From positions 1 through 61,114 of the forward strand of contig NZ_RBZO01000025.1 of assembly GCF_003628445.1 (NCBI RefSeq): a DNA stretch of 61,114 bases, given 5' to 3'. The first letter of the stretch is position 1; every line of letters starts with the position of its first letter. The notes below the pieces were generated by a model. That model saw nothing but the letters and a program-made list of their open reading frames with translations, was not told the DNA's origin and made no database searches. Both the position numbers and the translations under genes were made by a program. Positions 53,424 to 61,114 of this stretch are shown here, piece by piece. Source of the stretch: Oceanobacillus bengalensis (GTDB lineage: Bacteria; Bacillota; Bacilli; Bacillales; Amphibacillaceae).

Positions 53424-54502
53424 TGATTCACCAACTTCCTTATAAATGATACTAAGTATGCTTTCATTGACAGATCATCAATTTCTTTTGTGGTTGGTTT
53501 TCCAATTTCTTTTAGAAGAACCATTTGTATCTTCTTATTTACTGTTTTCTTATCAGATTTCATCTTGCTTATTAAAGAGTCCACATTCCATGCATGTAGT
53601 GATGTAGGATAACCATTATCCGATAGCCATGTATAAAGTTCTTGAAATGGAAGTGGATGTTGAAACACATCTTCACTAACGTGTAAGGAAAATAATAAGC
53701 CAATAGCTACCGCTTCACCATGTGTCAAAGCTCCATAGCCCAGTTCTGATTCAAGCGCGTGCGCTAGGGTATGTCCTAAATTTAAATATTTTCGGATACC
53801 TGATTCCTTTTCATCCGCCTCAACAATGTTAGCCTTTACGTTTATTCCATATGCAAGATGTTCCTGTAGTTGCTCATTAGAAACGGAGCATATATTCGTC
53901 ATTAATAACGTATTAAACATCGATTCGTCGGCAATTAATGCCTCCTTGACAATTTCTGCATAACCTGAACGAACTTCCCGCTCACCCAATGATTTTAATG
54001 TATCAATGTCATAGATTACAGCAACTGGTGGATAGAAGCTCCCAATTAAATTTTTACCAAGCTCATGGTTAATCGCTACTTTTCCACCAACACTACTGTC
54101 ATGCGCTAGAATGGTTGTTGGAATTTGGATGTAATCAATCCCTCGCATAAAAGTGGCTGCAATAAATCCAGCCAAATCACCCACAACACCACCACCGAGA
54201 GCAATAATAAGTGAGTTGCGATCCAATCCATTGGTAATGGCTTCAGTCTGCAATTTGTAAAAAGACTCGATACTTTTTGATTGTTCCCCATGGGGAATAA
54301 TAGATTCATATACCTTTTTACTGGAAAAGTTTCCTATTATATCAGCTAAGTATAATGCTGCTACTTTTTCATCTGTGATAACAAAAACAGATGAATAATC
54401 CTTGGATAAAAAATCGGAAAGAGCAAAACGAATTTGCTCTCCTAGTATAATTTTATACGAATTTGAACTTGAATGTATTACCATTTCTTTCGTTTCTTCC
54501 AC
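53420..54502 (-). CDS. aroB: 3-dehydroquinate synthase
   Basis: This enzyme of about 360 residues makes the first carbocycle of the shikimate pathway from DAHP, using NAD and zinc. ALGGGVVGDLAGFIAATFMRG near residues 103-123 binds NAD; LNLGHTLAHALE near 245-256 and THGEAVAIG near 262 carry the metal-binding His residues. GTG 54502 overlaps the aroC stop (TAGTG) and has AGGTGG 5 bases upstream; a GTG three codons earlier is the alternative. Confidence 0.96.
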   Translation of the reverse strand: MEETKEMVIHSSSNSYKIILGEQIRFALSDFLSKDYSSVFVITDEKVAALYLADIIGNFSSKKVYESIIPHGEQSKSIESFYKLQTEAITNGLDRNSLIIALGGGVVGDLAGFIAATFMRGIDYIQIPTTILAHDSSVGGKVAINHELGKNLIGSFYPPVAVIYDIDTLKSLGEREVRSGYAEIVKEALIADESMFNTLLMTNICSVSNEQLQEHLAYGINVKANIVEADEKESGIRKYLNLGHTLAHALESELGYGALTHGEAVAIGLLFSLHVSEDVFQHPLPFQELYTWLSDNGYPTSLHAWNVDSLISKMKSDKKTVNKKIQMVLLKEIGKPTTKEIDDLSMKAYLVSFIRKLVNQ

Positions 54503-55671
54503 TAAAACCACCTAATTTCTTCACGATAATCATCAATAGCTTGTTTTAGTTTCGGAAATTGATCGCTTGGAAATTGCTCTGTTATAGCTTTTGCTAATTC
54601 AAATGCAACAACATGTTCCATAACTACAGAAGCAGCTGGTACTGCACATGGATCAGAACGCTCGACAGTTGCTGTAAAAGGCTCTTTCGTTTCAATGTCA
54701 ACACTTTGTAGTGGTTTTTTCATCAATGTAGGAATTGGTTTCATTACTCCTTTCACTACAATAGGCATCCCAGTTGTCATACCGCCTTCAAATCCACCTA
54801 ATCGATTCGATGTACGGTAATAACCTCTTTCCTCATTCCAAGAAATTTCATCATGAACTTCGCTACCGTTTATTCGAGCAGCCTCAAAACCGATACCAAA
54901 TTCAACACCTTTGAACGCATTGATGCTCACGACTGAACTTGCAATCCTTGCATCTAATTTACGGTCATAATGAACGTATGATCCAACACCAGCAGGCATT
55001 CCTTCAACATACACTTCACAGACTCCTCCAAGAGTATCTCCTTCAGCTTTCGCTTTATCAATTGCATCAATCATCGGTTGTTCCACGTCTTTATCAAGGA
55101 CCATTACAGGTGATTTCTCAGAAGTTTTTAAACGCTCTTCCATTGAGATCCCCTCAATTTCTTTCGCACGAATTCCTCCAATTTCTTTCACATATCCACA
55201 GACTTCGATACCAAGTTGTTTCAATAATGTTTTAGCAACAGCTCCAGCTGCAACTCTTGCGGCTGTTTCTCTTGCAGATGAACGTTCTAGAACATTTCGC
55301 ATGTCGCGATGTCCATATTTTAATGCTCCATTCAAATCCGCATGTCCTGGCCTTGGATTTGAGACAATTCGTCGGATTTTAGCATCTTCTTCGAGAGGAT
55401 CTTCTCCCATTATGTCTGTCCAATGTTTGAAATCATCATTACTAATAACAAGTGAAATCGGAGAACCTAATGTATAACCGTGCCTTATACCACTTGTCAC
55501 TTCGACGAGGTCTTTTTCGATTTGCTGACGCTTTCCACGACCGTGTCCTCCTTGTCTACGTAACAAAGATTGATTTATGTCTTCTTTTAAAATTGGTAAT
55601 TGAGCCGGAATCCCCTCAATGATTGTCGTAAGTTGCTTTCCATGAGACTCTCCAGCAGTTAAGTAGCGCAT
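54502..55671 (-). CDS. aroC: Chorismate synthase
   Basis: This 389-residue enzyme makes chorismate from EPSP and needs reduced flavin. It starts [20 protein letters not shown] (family signature with active-site His). [37 protein letters not shown] at 111-147 gives the second and third signatures. The B. subtilis name is aroF. It is the first gene of the aro cluster here, after a 228-base gap from cheR. Confidence 0.97.
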   Translation of the reverse strand: MRYLTAGESHGKQLTTIIEGIPAQLPILKEDINQSLLRRQGGHGRGKRQQIEKDLVEVTSGIRHGYTLGSPISLVISNDDFKHWTDIMGEDPLEEDAKIRRIVSNPRPGHADLNGALKYGHRDMRNVLERSSARETAARVAAGAVAKTLLKQLGIEVCGYVKEIGGIRAKEIEGISMEERLKTSEKSPVMVLDKDVEQPMIDAIDKAKAEGDTLGGVCEVYVEGMPAGVGSYVHYDRKLDARIASSVVSINAFKGVEFGIGFEAARINGSEVHDEISWNEERGYYRTSNRLGGFEGGMTTGMPIVVKGVMKPIPTLMKKPLQSVDIETKEPFTATVERSDPCAVPAASVVMEHVVAFELAKAITEQFPSDQFPKLKQAIDDYREEIRWF

Positions 55672-55899
55672 TTATTATTCTCCTTTAAAAGAATTTTTAG
55701 AAAGATGAAGATATATGTACCTAAAATAATTGCTTTTAGCAGAAAATCAGCCATATATATCATTGCTCATAGACAATTCCTTTCTAGTCTATATCGGAAC
55801 TTTTCTATAATACGGAAGATTTTCTAACTACTATAGCATATCTTTTGTGCATTGTGGGAATAATCATATGAAAAATATATTCTTCTAAAAATTATGGTA

Positions 55900-56673
55900 T
55901 TAATCTTTCTGATAAAAGAAAGTATCGATGAGTTTAAAGCTATATTTATTAGGATTAAAGATTTGCTCTGTACTTCCAACAAATAATACGCCACCTAGTT
56001 TAAGTGCATTACTGAAATTTTGGTAGATTGTGTCCTTCGCTTCATCAGTAAAATAAATCAAGACATTACGGCAAACAATTAAATCAATATTATCGGGATA
56101 TTTATCGGCTAGCAAATTATGTTTCTTAAAGGTGATAAGTTGTTTCAGCGAAGGATCAACTCTATATCCATTTCCATCTTTTGTAAAATACTTATTCAAG
56201 TAAGGCTTCGGTAAATCCTTTAATGCCTGCTCTTCATATTTTCCCTCTTTCGCTTTGGAGAGTACGTTTTCATCGAGGTCCGTTGCTAAGATAGTAGCAT
56301 TTATATTAGGAAAGCGTTCTTTTAACATAATTGCAAGGCTATAAGGCTCATCTCCAGTTGAACATGCGGCACTCCATATCTTTAAAGTACCCCCATTTCT
56401 TATTAGTAGTGGAAAGATAGTATTTTGTAGTACTTCCCACCTTTTAGGGTTACGGTAGAACTCTGAAACGTTAATCGTCAGTCTATCAATGAATTCTTCT
56501 AATAGATCGTTTTCCTGAATTAATGCGTTGTAATAGGAGGTAAAACTATTAAAGCCTCTTTTATCCCTCAATGTCGTTATCCTTCGCTTCATTTGTGTTT
56601 CTTTGTATAAACTAAGATCGATGCCGACTTTTCTGTTGATTTTTTCTATAAAGCTGTAGTATTCATCTTTCAT
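55900..56673 (-). CDS. cheR: Chemotaxis protein methyltransferase CheR
   Basis: This 257-residue enzyme methylates glutamates of chemoreceptors with SAM. The N-terminal helical domain has MKRRITTLRDKRGF near residue 24; the methyltransferase domain has LKIWSAACSTGDEPYSLAI near 96-114 and DLIVCRNVLIYF near 198-209. It has no TPR extension. It lies between ndk and aroC as in B. subtilis, far from the main che operon. Confidence 0.95.
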   Translation of the reverse strand: MKDEYYSFIEKINRKVGIDLSLYKETQMKRRITTLRDKRGFNSFTSYYNALIQENDLLEEFIDRLTINVSEFYRNPKRWEVLQNTIFPLLIRNGGTLKIWSAACSTGDEPYSLAIMLKERFPNINATILATDLDENVLSKAKEGKYEEQALKDLPKPYLNKYFTKDGNGYRVDPSLKQLITFKKHNLLADKYPDNIDLIVCRNVLIYFTDEAKDTIYQNFSNALKLGGVLFVGSTEQIFNPNKYSFKLIDTFFYQKD

Positions 56674-56734
56674 TCTGTTTCGTCTCCCCAGTATTTTTAG
56701 GCTCTTTTGTATTGATTGCTGTTCTTGATATAAA

Positions 56735-56825
56735 ATACTACGTTAAGAGAAACAATGCGGGTTGCAAGGCAGCGAAGAAGTTTCTCAAAGTAGTAGCCTT
56801 ACTACATCGTCTCACCTAGGCTATT
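56735..56825. repeat. Structured sequence between cheR and ndk
   Basis: GAGAAAC (56747-56753) and GTTTCTC (56780-56786) form an inverted repeat around a GC-rich loop, followed by a second small hairpin GTAG/CTAC. It stands out from the AT-rich surroundings and may be another dispersed repeat. No second copy was seen in the window. Confidence 0.3.
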
Positions 56826-56826
56826 T

Positions 56827-56862
56827 TTTTTAAAAAACCCCCGTTACAATAACGGAGGTTCG
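56827..56862 (-). terminator. Terminator of ndk
   Basis: AACCTCCGTTA and TAACGGGGGTT pair with one mismatch on the minus strand, followed by TTTTTAAAA. Confidence 0.8.
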
Positions 56863-56867
56863 ATTGA

Positions 56868-57314
56868 TTAATATATCCAAGAACTATCTTGTTTTTCGTA
56901 TGACAGAATCTCATTCTTACTGAAAAATAGATTAACTTCTCTTTCAGCACTTTCAAGAGAATCAGAACCATGAATCACATTCTTACCTACCGTTAATCCA
57001 AAGTCACCTCTAATTGTACCAGGTGTTGCTTCAGCAGGGTTTGTCTTCCCCATCATATTACGTGCAGTACTGATCACGTTCTCACCTTCCCAAACCATAG
57101 CAAATACTGGTCCAGAAGTAATGAAATCTACTAATTCACCGAAAAAAGGTCTGTCCTTGTGTTCACCGTAATGTTGCTTCGCTAACTCATCTGAAATATT
57201 CATCAGCTTTGCCCCCGCTAGCTTGAAGCCCTTTGTTTCGAAACGGCTTACAATTTCACCGATTAAATTTCTTTGTACCCCATCAGGTTTTACCATTAAA
57301 AATGTTTTCTCCAT
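56868..57314 (-). CDS. ndk: Nucleoside diphosphate kinase
   Basis: This 148-residue enzyme equalises nucleoside di- and triphosphates. It starts [18 protein letters not shown] and carries the catalytic His in [18 protein letters not shown] near residue 118, with [19 protein letters not shown] before it. Length and position between cheR and hepT are as in Bacillus. Confidence 0.98.
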   Translation of the reverse strand: MEKTFLMVKPDGVQRNLIGEIVSRFETKGFKLAGAKLMNISDELAKQHYGEHKDRPFFGELVDFITSGPVFAMVWEGENVISTARNMMGKTNPAEATPGTIRGDFGLTVGKNVIHGSDSLESAEREVNLFFSKNEILSYEKQDSSWIY

Positions 57315-57430
57315 TTCAACTCCACCTCATTATGTATGTATACTAGTCTAGCCCCTAAAATTTTACCAAATATTTTAGAAAATAACAATATATTTATCTT
57401 TCAATTATGACCGTAATCAATAAAGATTCA

Positions 57431-58402
57431 TTAGGAACGTCGTTTACCTATAAATTTTGCGATGTCTTCTAACGTTTTCCTTGCTTTACCATTCGGAAGT
57501 GTTTCTAAGGTAGATAGACCTTTTTGTAAATATTGATTACTTAAGTGATAAGACTTTTTAATTGCATTCGTATTATTTAATTCATCTATTAAGGCTGATA
57601 GTTCCGCACTAGTTACGTGTTCAGGATGTTGAAATGTAGTTTTTAATAATTGGTTAAACGCAGGAACTTGCATCCCATAAAGCACGGGAAGCGTAATATT
57701 ACCTTGTAGTAAATCATTCCCAGCAGGCTTTCCTAGTTCTTTTGATGATGAGGTGAAATCTAATATGTCATCAATGATTTGATAGGACATTCCAATATAA
57801 TAGCCATATTTAAAAAGCTTATTAGCATCTTTTTCTGATAATCCAGCTACTACACCACCAAGCTGACAACTTGTTGCAATAAGTAATGCTGTTTTACGTT
57901 TTATTCGGCGTAGGTAATCTCTAAATGTTTGATCCCATTTAAATTTGTACTCGATTTGTTCAATTTCACCAACGCAGACTTCAACAAGTGTCTTCGATAA
58001 GATGTGATGGACATTCTTATCATTAATTGTAGTAATTTCCTCTAATGCACGCGCAAGAATATAATCCCCTGTATACATTGCAACACGATTGCCATAACGT
58101 TGTTTAACGGTAGGCTTTCCTCTACGTAGCTCAGCTTCATCAATTACGTCATCATGAACGAGTGTCGCCATATGTATTAATTCTAAAGAAACAGCAATCT
58201 TCTTAATTGTTTCAATGTGATACTCACCCAACATTCCAGAGAGCAATACAAAGACAGGGCGAATACGTTTTCCCCCAGCATTTAATAATTCAGATGATGC
58301 CGCTCGTAAGACCGGATGTTCCGCTTCGATTGCTTCATGCAATGACTTCTCTATTAAATCTAAATCTTTTTTTAAAAATCCATACGTTTTTGGAAGTTTC
58401 AT
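57431..58402 (-). CDS. hepT: Heptaprenyl diphosphate synthase component II (HepT)
   Basis: This 323-residue trans-prenyltransferase makes the C35 side chain of menaquinone-7 from farnesyl diphosphate and IPP. The first Asp-rich motif is LVHDDVIDEAELRRGKPT near residues 82-99 and the second is YQIIDDILDFTSSSKELGKP near 208-227. AAAGGTG lies 6 bases before ATG 58402. It works as a heterodimer with HepS, encoded two genes upstream. Confidence 0.95.
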   Translation of the reverse strand: MKLPKTYGFLKKDLDLIEKSLHEAIEAEHPVLRAASSELLNAGGKRIRPVFVLLSGMLGEYHIETIKKIAVSLELIHMATLVHDDVIDEAELRRGKPTVKQRYGNRVAMYTGDYILARALEEITTINDKNVHHILSKTLVEVCVGEIEQIEYKFKWDQTFRDYLRRIKRKTALLIATSCQLGGVVAGLSEKDANKLFKYGYYIGMSYQIIDDILDFTSSSKELGKPAGNDLLQGNITLPVLYGMQVPAFNQLLKTTFQHPEHVTSAELSALIDELNNTNAIKKSYHLSNQYLQKGLSTLETLPNGKARKTLEDIAKFIGKRRS

Positions 58403-58459
58403 GTGTTTCACCTTTAATTCACTTTAAGTTACACATTCCAAATGTGTAAAAATGTGTGT

Positions 58460-59167
58460 CTATTTTTTATATCCCATATGCATTGCTGCAACTCCACCTG
58501 TATAAGCATTCACTTCGACACTCGCAAAACCAGCATCTAAAAACATTTGCTTTAATTTCATTTTATCAGGGAAGTTTCGGGTAGATTCATTTAACCATGC
58601 GTATTCTTTATAACTTTTTGCAAATATCCTTCCAAATAAAGGCATTATAAAACGGAAATAAAAAAAGTACAATTGCTGAAAACCAATCATCGTTGGCTGT
58701 GACGTTTCTAAGCAAACGACTCTACCACCTGGTTTTACAACTCGATACATTTCTTTTAGTACGGTCATATAATCAGGGACATTACGCAAACCAAAACCTA
58801 TCGTTACATAGTCGAATGTATTGTCATCAAACGGTAGCTTCATTGCGTTTCCTTGTACAAACTCCAGATTACGATAATGCACATTTCGTTGTTTATCTTT
58901 CGCAACAGATAGCATATTATGGCTGAAATCGAGACCAATGACATCCCCATTATTCCCTACTGCTCCAGCTAATGCAAATGACCAATCTCCCGTGCCACAA
59001 CATACATCTAAAGCCTTTGAACCTTTTTGTACATTCATCTGCTTCATAACATCTTTTCTCCAAATCTTATGCATCTGGAAAGATATAACAGAATTCATGG
59101 AATCATAATTTTTGTATATTTTTTCGAATACGTGGTGTACTCTTTCTTCTTTGGATTGTTCTTGCAT
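58460..59167 (-). CDS. menG: Demethylmenaquinone methyltransferase MenG/UbiE
   Basis: This 235-residue SAM enzyme performs the last step of menaquinone synthesis. SAM motif I is [18 protein letters not shown] near residues 49-66; the UbiE signatures [22 protein letters not shown] near 119-140 and [12 protein letters not shown] follow. It lies between hepS and hepT, the standard Bacillus order, and only 3 bases after hepS. Confidence 0.97.
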   Translation of the reverse strand: MQEQSKEERVHHVFEKIYKNYDSMNSVISFQMHKIWRKDVMKQMNVQKGSKALDVCCGTGDWSFALAGAVGNNGDVIGLDFSHNMLSVAKDKQRNVHYRNLEFVQGNAMKLPFDDNTFDYVTIGFGLRNVPDYMTVLKEMYRVVKPGGRVVCLETSQPTMIGFQQLYFFYFRFIMPLFGRIFAKSYKEYAWLNESTRNFPDKMKLKQMFLDAGFASVEVNAYTGGVAAMHMGYKK

Positions 59168-59170
59168 CGT

Positions 59171-59974
59171 TTACCCTTCCTCCACAATAGACGTATTATT
59201 ATTTATGTCACTCAACCTAATTATAAGATAATCTTTAAAAGTTGCTTGTAATGCAGGAGTTTTTTCAATTAATTCATTTAAGGCAAGGGTTTTGTTTCTA
59301 ATTATTGTTTCTAATTGTTTAATAAAAATAAAATAACTACTATATTTTTCTGTCCATGTATTTACAAATTGTGACTCACGATGTTCTTCTACGTTTTTTT
59401 TCTCATGGATTAATCGTTCAATGATGATCCATTCACTGGAAATAGCGTTTAGTGAATCATCCTTTAAATGCTCAGCTATGTGGTGAATAAGTAGAAATTC
59501 GGTTGTTTTCATTGTGTTAATATATTCCTCAATGGAATCACTATCATTCTTCATGTAGTATAATTTCATTTTACTTTCATTAATTTCTTTGATAGCTGTA
59601 GAAAGGAGTTGAATCATTTCAAGGTCTTCTATTTCTGCTAGTAATAAATAATATAAACTACTATAGTAGTCTCCAGCTAATACTCTTAATTGATTTGAAA
59701 CTTTTTCATCTTTCGTTATTTCTGAATGAAAGTGTAACGGGACCTCTTGATGGGTATCAAGCGCCACCTGAACAAGTACACAGGCTAGTATATAACGTTC
59801 CTTTACTTGCGCAGAAAGTGATGAACGGTTAATGAGTAATGATAATACCAATAGTTTCTCATCATTAATGATGGGATTACCGATAAATTTTTCTATGTAT
59901 TTATGTCGTAAATTCTCTTCTATTATTTTCTTTATCGTTTGTAATTCTATGTTAGATGTGTTCAAAGAAATCAC
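59171..59974 (-). CDS. hepS: Heptaprenyl diphosphate synthase component I (HepS)
   Basis: This 267-residue all-helical protein has LRVLAGDYYSSLYYLLLAEIED near residue 96 as the clearest family signature. It lacks Asp-rich catalytic motifs and binds substrate together with HepT to set product length. The start is GTG 59974 after GAAAGG. It follows mtrB. Confidence 0.85.
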   Translation of the reverse strand: MISLNTSNIELQTIKKIIEENLRHKYIEKFIGNPIINDEKLLVLSLLINRSSLSAQVKERYILACVLVQVALDTHQEVPLHFHSEITKDEKVSNQLRVLAGDYYSSLYYLLLAEIEDLEMIQLLSTAIKEINESKMKLYYMKNDSDSIEEYINTMKTTEFLLIHHIAEHLKDDSLNAISSEWIIIERLIHEKKNVEEHRESQFVNTWTEKYSSYFIFIKQLETIIRNKTLALNELIEKTPALQATFKDYLIIRLSDINNNTSIVEEG

Positions 59975-60069
59975 CTAATGCCTTTCTCTCCCTAAGTAAA
60001 GCGCTCTAGTTATTATAGCATATTTCTAACTTGAACCAAACGATAGTTTTTATTGGTAAAAACGTATGA

Positions 60070-60294
60070 TTAATCTGCATTTATTTCACCATTGCTCGTT
60101 TGAATTTCAGCTTTTCCTCTTACCTTAACAGCTGATGTGTGTTCTGTAAATTGGGCAATCATTACTTCGCCTTTATCTAGTTTTTCGGCATGATGGAATT
60201 TTGTATCTGTCCCTCTCGTTAATCCCATTACTTGTACACCATCTTCTAACGCTTTAATTACAAAGAAATCCGAATTATAATTCGCGTCCTTCAT
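60070..60294 (-). CDS. mtrB: Trp RNA-binding attenuation protein (TRAP, MtrB)
   Basis: This 74-residue protein assembles into an 11-mer ring that binds tryptophan and (G/U)AG repeats in RNA to switch off trp genes. It starts with [20 protein letters not shown]; the Trp pocket ([16 protein letters not shown]) and the RNA-binding residues (Lys and Arg in [10 protein letters not shown]) are present. AGGTG precedes the ATG. The gene usually before it, folE (mtrA), is absent, and no trp gene is in the window. Confidence 0.97.
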   Translation of the reverse strand: MKDANYNSDFFVIKALEDGVQVMGLTRGTDTKFHHAEKLDKGEVMIAQFTEHTSAVKVRGKAEIQTSNGEINAD

Positions 60295-60344
60295 TTTAAC
60301 ACCTACTTATCTTTTTTTAAAACAATATGTACCTTAACTAAAGT

Positions 60345-60374
60345 AAAAAGGGTACGCGTTTAAACGTACCCTTC
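60345..60374 (-). terminator. Terminator of hbs
   Basis: AAGGGTACG and CGTACCCTT close a hairpin followed on the minus strand by TTTTTAC. Confidence 0.8.
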
Positions 60375-60394
60375 CTCTTTGCCCTATGTATTCA

Positions 60395-60667
60395 TTATTT
60401 AACAATATCTTTAAGGGCTTTACCTGGTTTGAAAGCTGGAACCTTACTTGCTGGGATTTCGATTTCTTCACCAGTTTGTGGATTACGACCTTTACGTGCT
60501 GAACGATCACGTACTTCAAAGTTACCAAATCCGATTAATTGTACTTTTTCACCATTTTTAAGTGAATCCATGACAGATTCAAAAACTGCATCAACAGCTT
60601 TTGTTGCATCTTTCTTAGAAAGTTCACTTTTTTCAGCTACAGCATTAATTAAGTCTGTTTTGTTCAT
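60395..60667 (-). CDS. hbs: DNA-binding protein HU
   Basis: This 90-residue nucleoid protein starts [20 protein letters not shown] and has the signature [20 protein letters not shown] near residues 46-65 with the DNA-intercalating Pro in RNPQTGE. ATG 60667 lies 7 bases after AGGAGG; the GTG three codons earlier is inside that site. HU dimers bend and compact DNA. The gene is single and has a strong promoter and its own terminator. Confidence 0.98.
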   Translation of the reverse strand: MNKTDLINAVAEKSELSKKDATKAVDAVFESVMDSLKNGEKVQLIGFGNFEVRDRSARKGRNPQTGEEIEIPASKVPAFKPGKALKDIVK

Positions 60668-60797
60668 GACATTCACCTCCTCCCGATTTACTAACTACCA
60701 TAGAGTCAGAACAAAATAATTATCTACAATCATTTGTTCACTATTTTGCTCACTTTTATACGTCATATCATTTCAGTATGAATTGATGACAAGGCTT

Positions 60798-60826
60798 ATA
60801 ATAACTGACTTCCTAAGAAAATTCAA
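60798..60826 (-). promoter_or_regulatory. SigA promoter of hbs
   Basis: On the minus strand TTGAAT (60826-60821) and TATTAT (60803-60798) are 17 bases apart. The leader would be about 120 bases. Confidence 0.6.
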
Positions 60827-60984
60827 CAATTAGTACCCAAATCTTTATTAATTATTACCAAAAATGATGAAGATAGTATAAAAAGGGACATTTTTTTTCA
60901 AAGGAAAAAATTTATTCTATGTAGTCCCCTAATTACAATAATCTATTTTTTTCCATATGTAAAGCAATTTCTATCTTCTATCTC
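60827..60984. other. Intergenic stretch upstream of hbs, nothing further recognised
   Basis: AT-rich DNA between the hbs promoter and the intron-like fragment. spoIVA, which lies upstream of hbs in B. subtilis, is not seen. Confidence 0.4.
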
Positions 60985-60995
60985 GTTACAATGAT
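60985..60995. repeat. 11-bp direct repeat flanking the intron-like fragment
   Basis: GTTACAATGAT at 60985-60995 recurs exactly at 61074-61084, on the two sides of the domain V-VI-like fragment. It may be a target duplication or part of the intron sequence. Confidence 0.6.
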
Positions 60996-61073
60996 AAAGT
61001 AGGGAAACCATTCTCATGGCTTCCCCCTTATCAAACCGTACGTGCCCTATTAAGGCATACGGCTTACCCATAT
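60996..61073 (-). mobile_element. Group II intron domain V-VI-like fragment
   Basis: On the minus strand AAGCCGTATGCC and GGGCACGTACGGTT form a domain V-like hairpin with the AGC near the base and the CGTACGG return strand. The usual GAAA loop is replaced by TTAATA. A domain VI-like hairpin follows (GGGAAGCCA with TGGTTTCCC) and ends CTACTTTATC, close to the intron 3' end consensus CTACTCTAY with its branch-point A. No maturase frame is visible before the window ends. Confidence 0.55.
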
Positions 61074-61114
61074 GTTACAATGATTATCAAGAGGATGCGT
61101 TCCAGGCATTTTGC

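Overview
The window is chromosomal DNA of a low-GC, spore-forming member of the Bacillaceae. The evidence is the gene order, which follows the Bacillus subtilis run hbs-mtrB-hepS-menG-hepT-ndk-cheR-aroC-aroB-aroH-tyrA-aroA-ypiA-ypiB-ypiF-qcrABC-ypjA-ypjB-ypjD-dapB-bshA-cca-birA-dinG-ypmA-ypmB-aspB-asnS-dnaD-nth-ponA-recU-yppC-sspM-yppE-gpsB-rnpB-ypsC, together with sspM, bacillithiol synthesis (bshA), menaquinone synthesis and a menaquinol:cytochrome c reductase. The dispersed repeats look like those of the Oceanobacillus/Virgibacillus group, but that placement is inference.

Left end (1 to about 4 kb) is accessory DNA. It holds the right end of an IS21-family element (istB 3' end plus tandem 23-bp repeats) inserted in an ABC-transporter ATPase gene whose permease survives, a small membrane protein, a second, decayed istB, two orphan small genes and a free-standing LAGLIDADG endonuclease with an N-terminal helix-turn-helix. 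A LexA-like box sits at the endonuclease promoter.

4.3-15.2 kb carries metabolic and stress genes: a glycosyltransferase, a FAD/Rieske oxidoreductase, a 7Fe-type ferredoxin, a LysM-M14 peptidase, MsrAB, VrrA/YqfQ, YozE, TatC with two TatA proteins, DHFR, thymidylate synthase, an HD hydrolase and a cold-shock protein with a long structured leader. 15.3-25.1 kb carries a ba3-type cytochrome oxidase, a NUDIX hydrolase, type III polyketide synthase with its methyltransferase, an M32 carboxypeptidase, an RNA methyltransferase, RNase P RNA, gpsB and cdd.

25.1-60.7 kb is the conserved backbone: recU-ponA (cell wall), nth and dnaD (DNA), asnS, aspB, dinG, birA, cca, bshA, dapB, the qcr operon (electron transfer from menaquinol to cytochrome c, which could feed the ba3 oxidase), the aro supraoperon (chorismate to prephenate and tyrosine), and the hbs-mtrB-hepS-menG-hepT menaquinone side-chain cluster. 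Compared with B. subtilis, several genes are absent from these positions: folE, trpEDCFBA and hisC, mgsA and bshB1, panBCD. ypjB is reduced to its two ends.

The most interesting structure is a family of short non-coding mobile repeats (MITE-like). One copy lies between recU and ponA with an 11-bp target duplication. The other sits just upstream of ypjA and appears to have cut that gene off from its ribosome binding site. At the right edge a group II intron domain V/VI-like fragment lies between 11-bp direct repeats. No CRISPR array, tRNA, prophage or intact transposase gene was seen.
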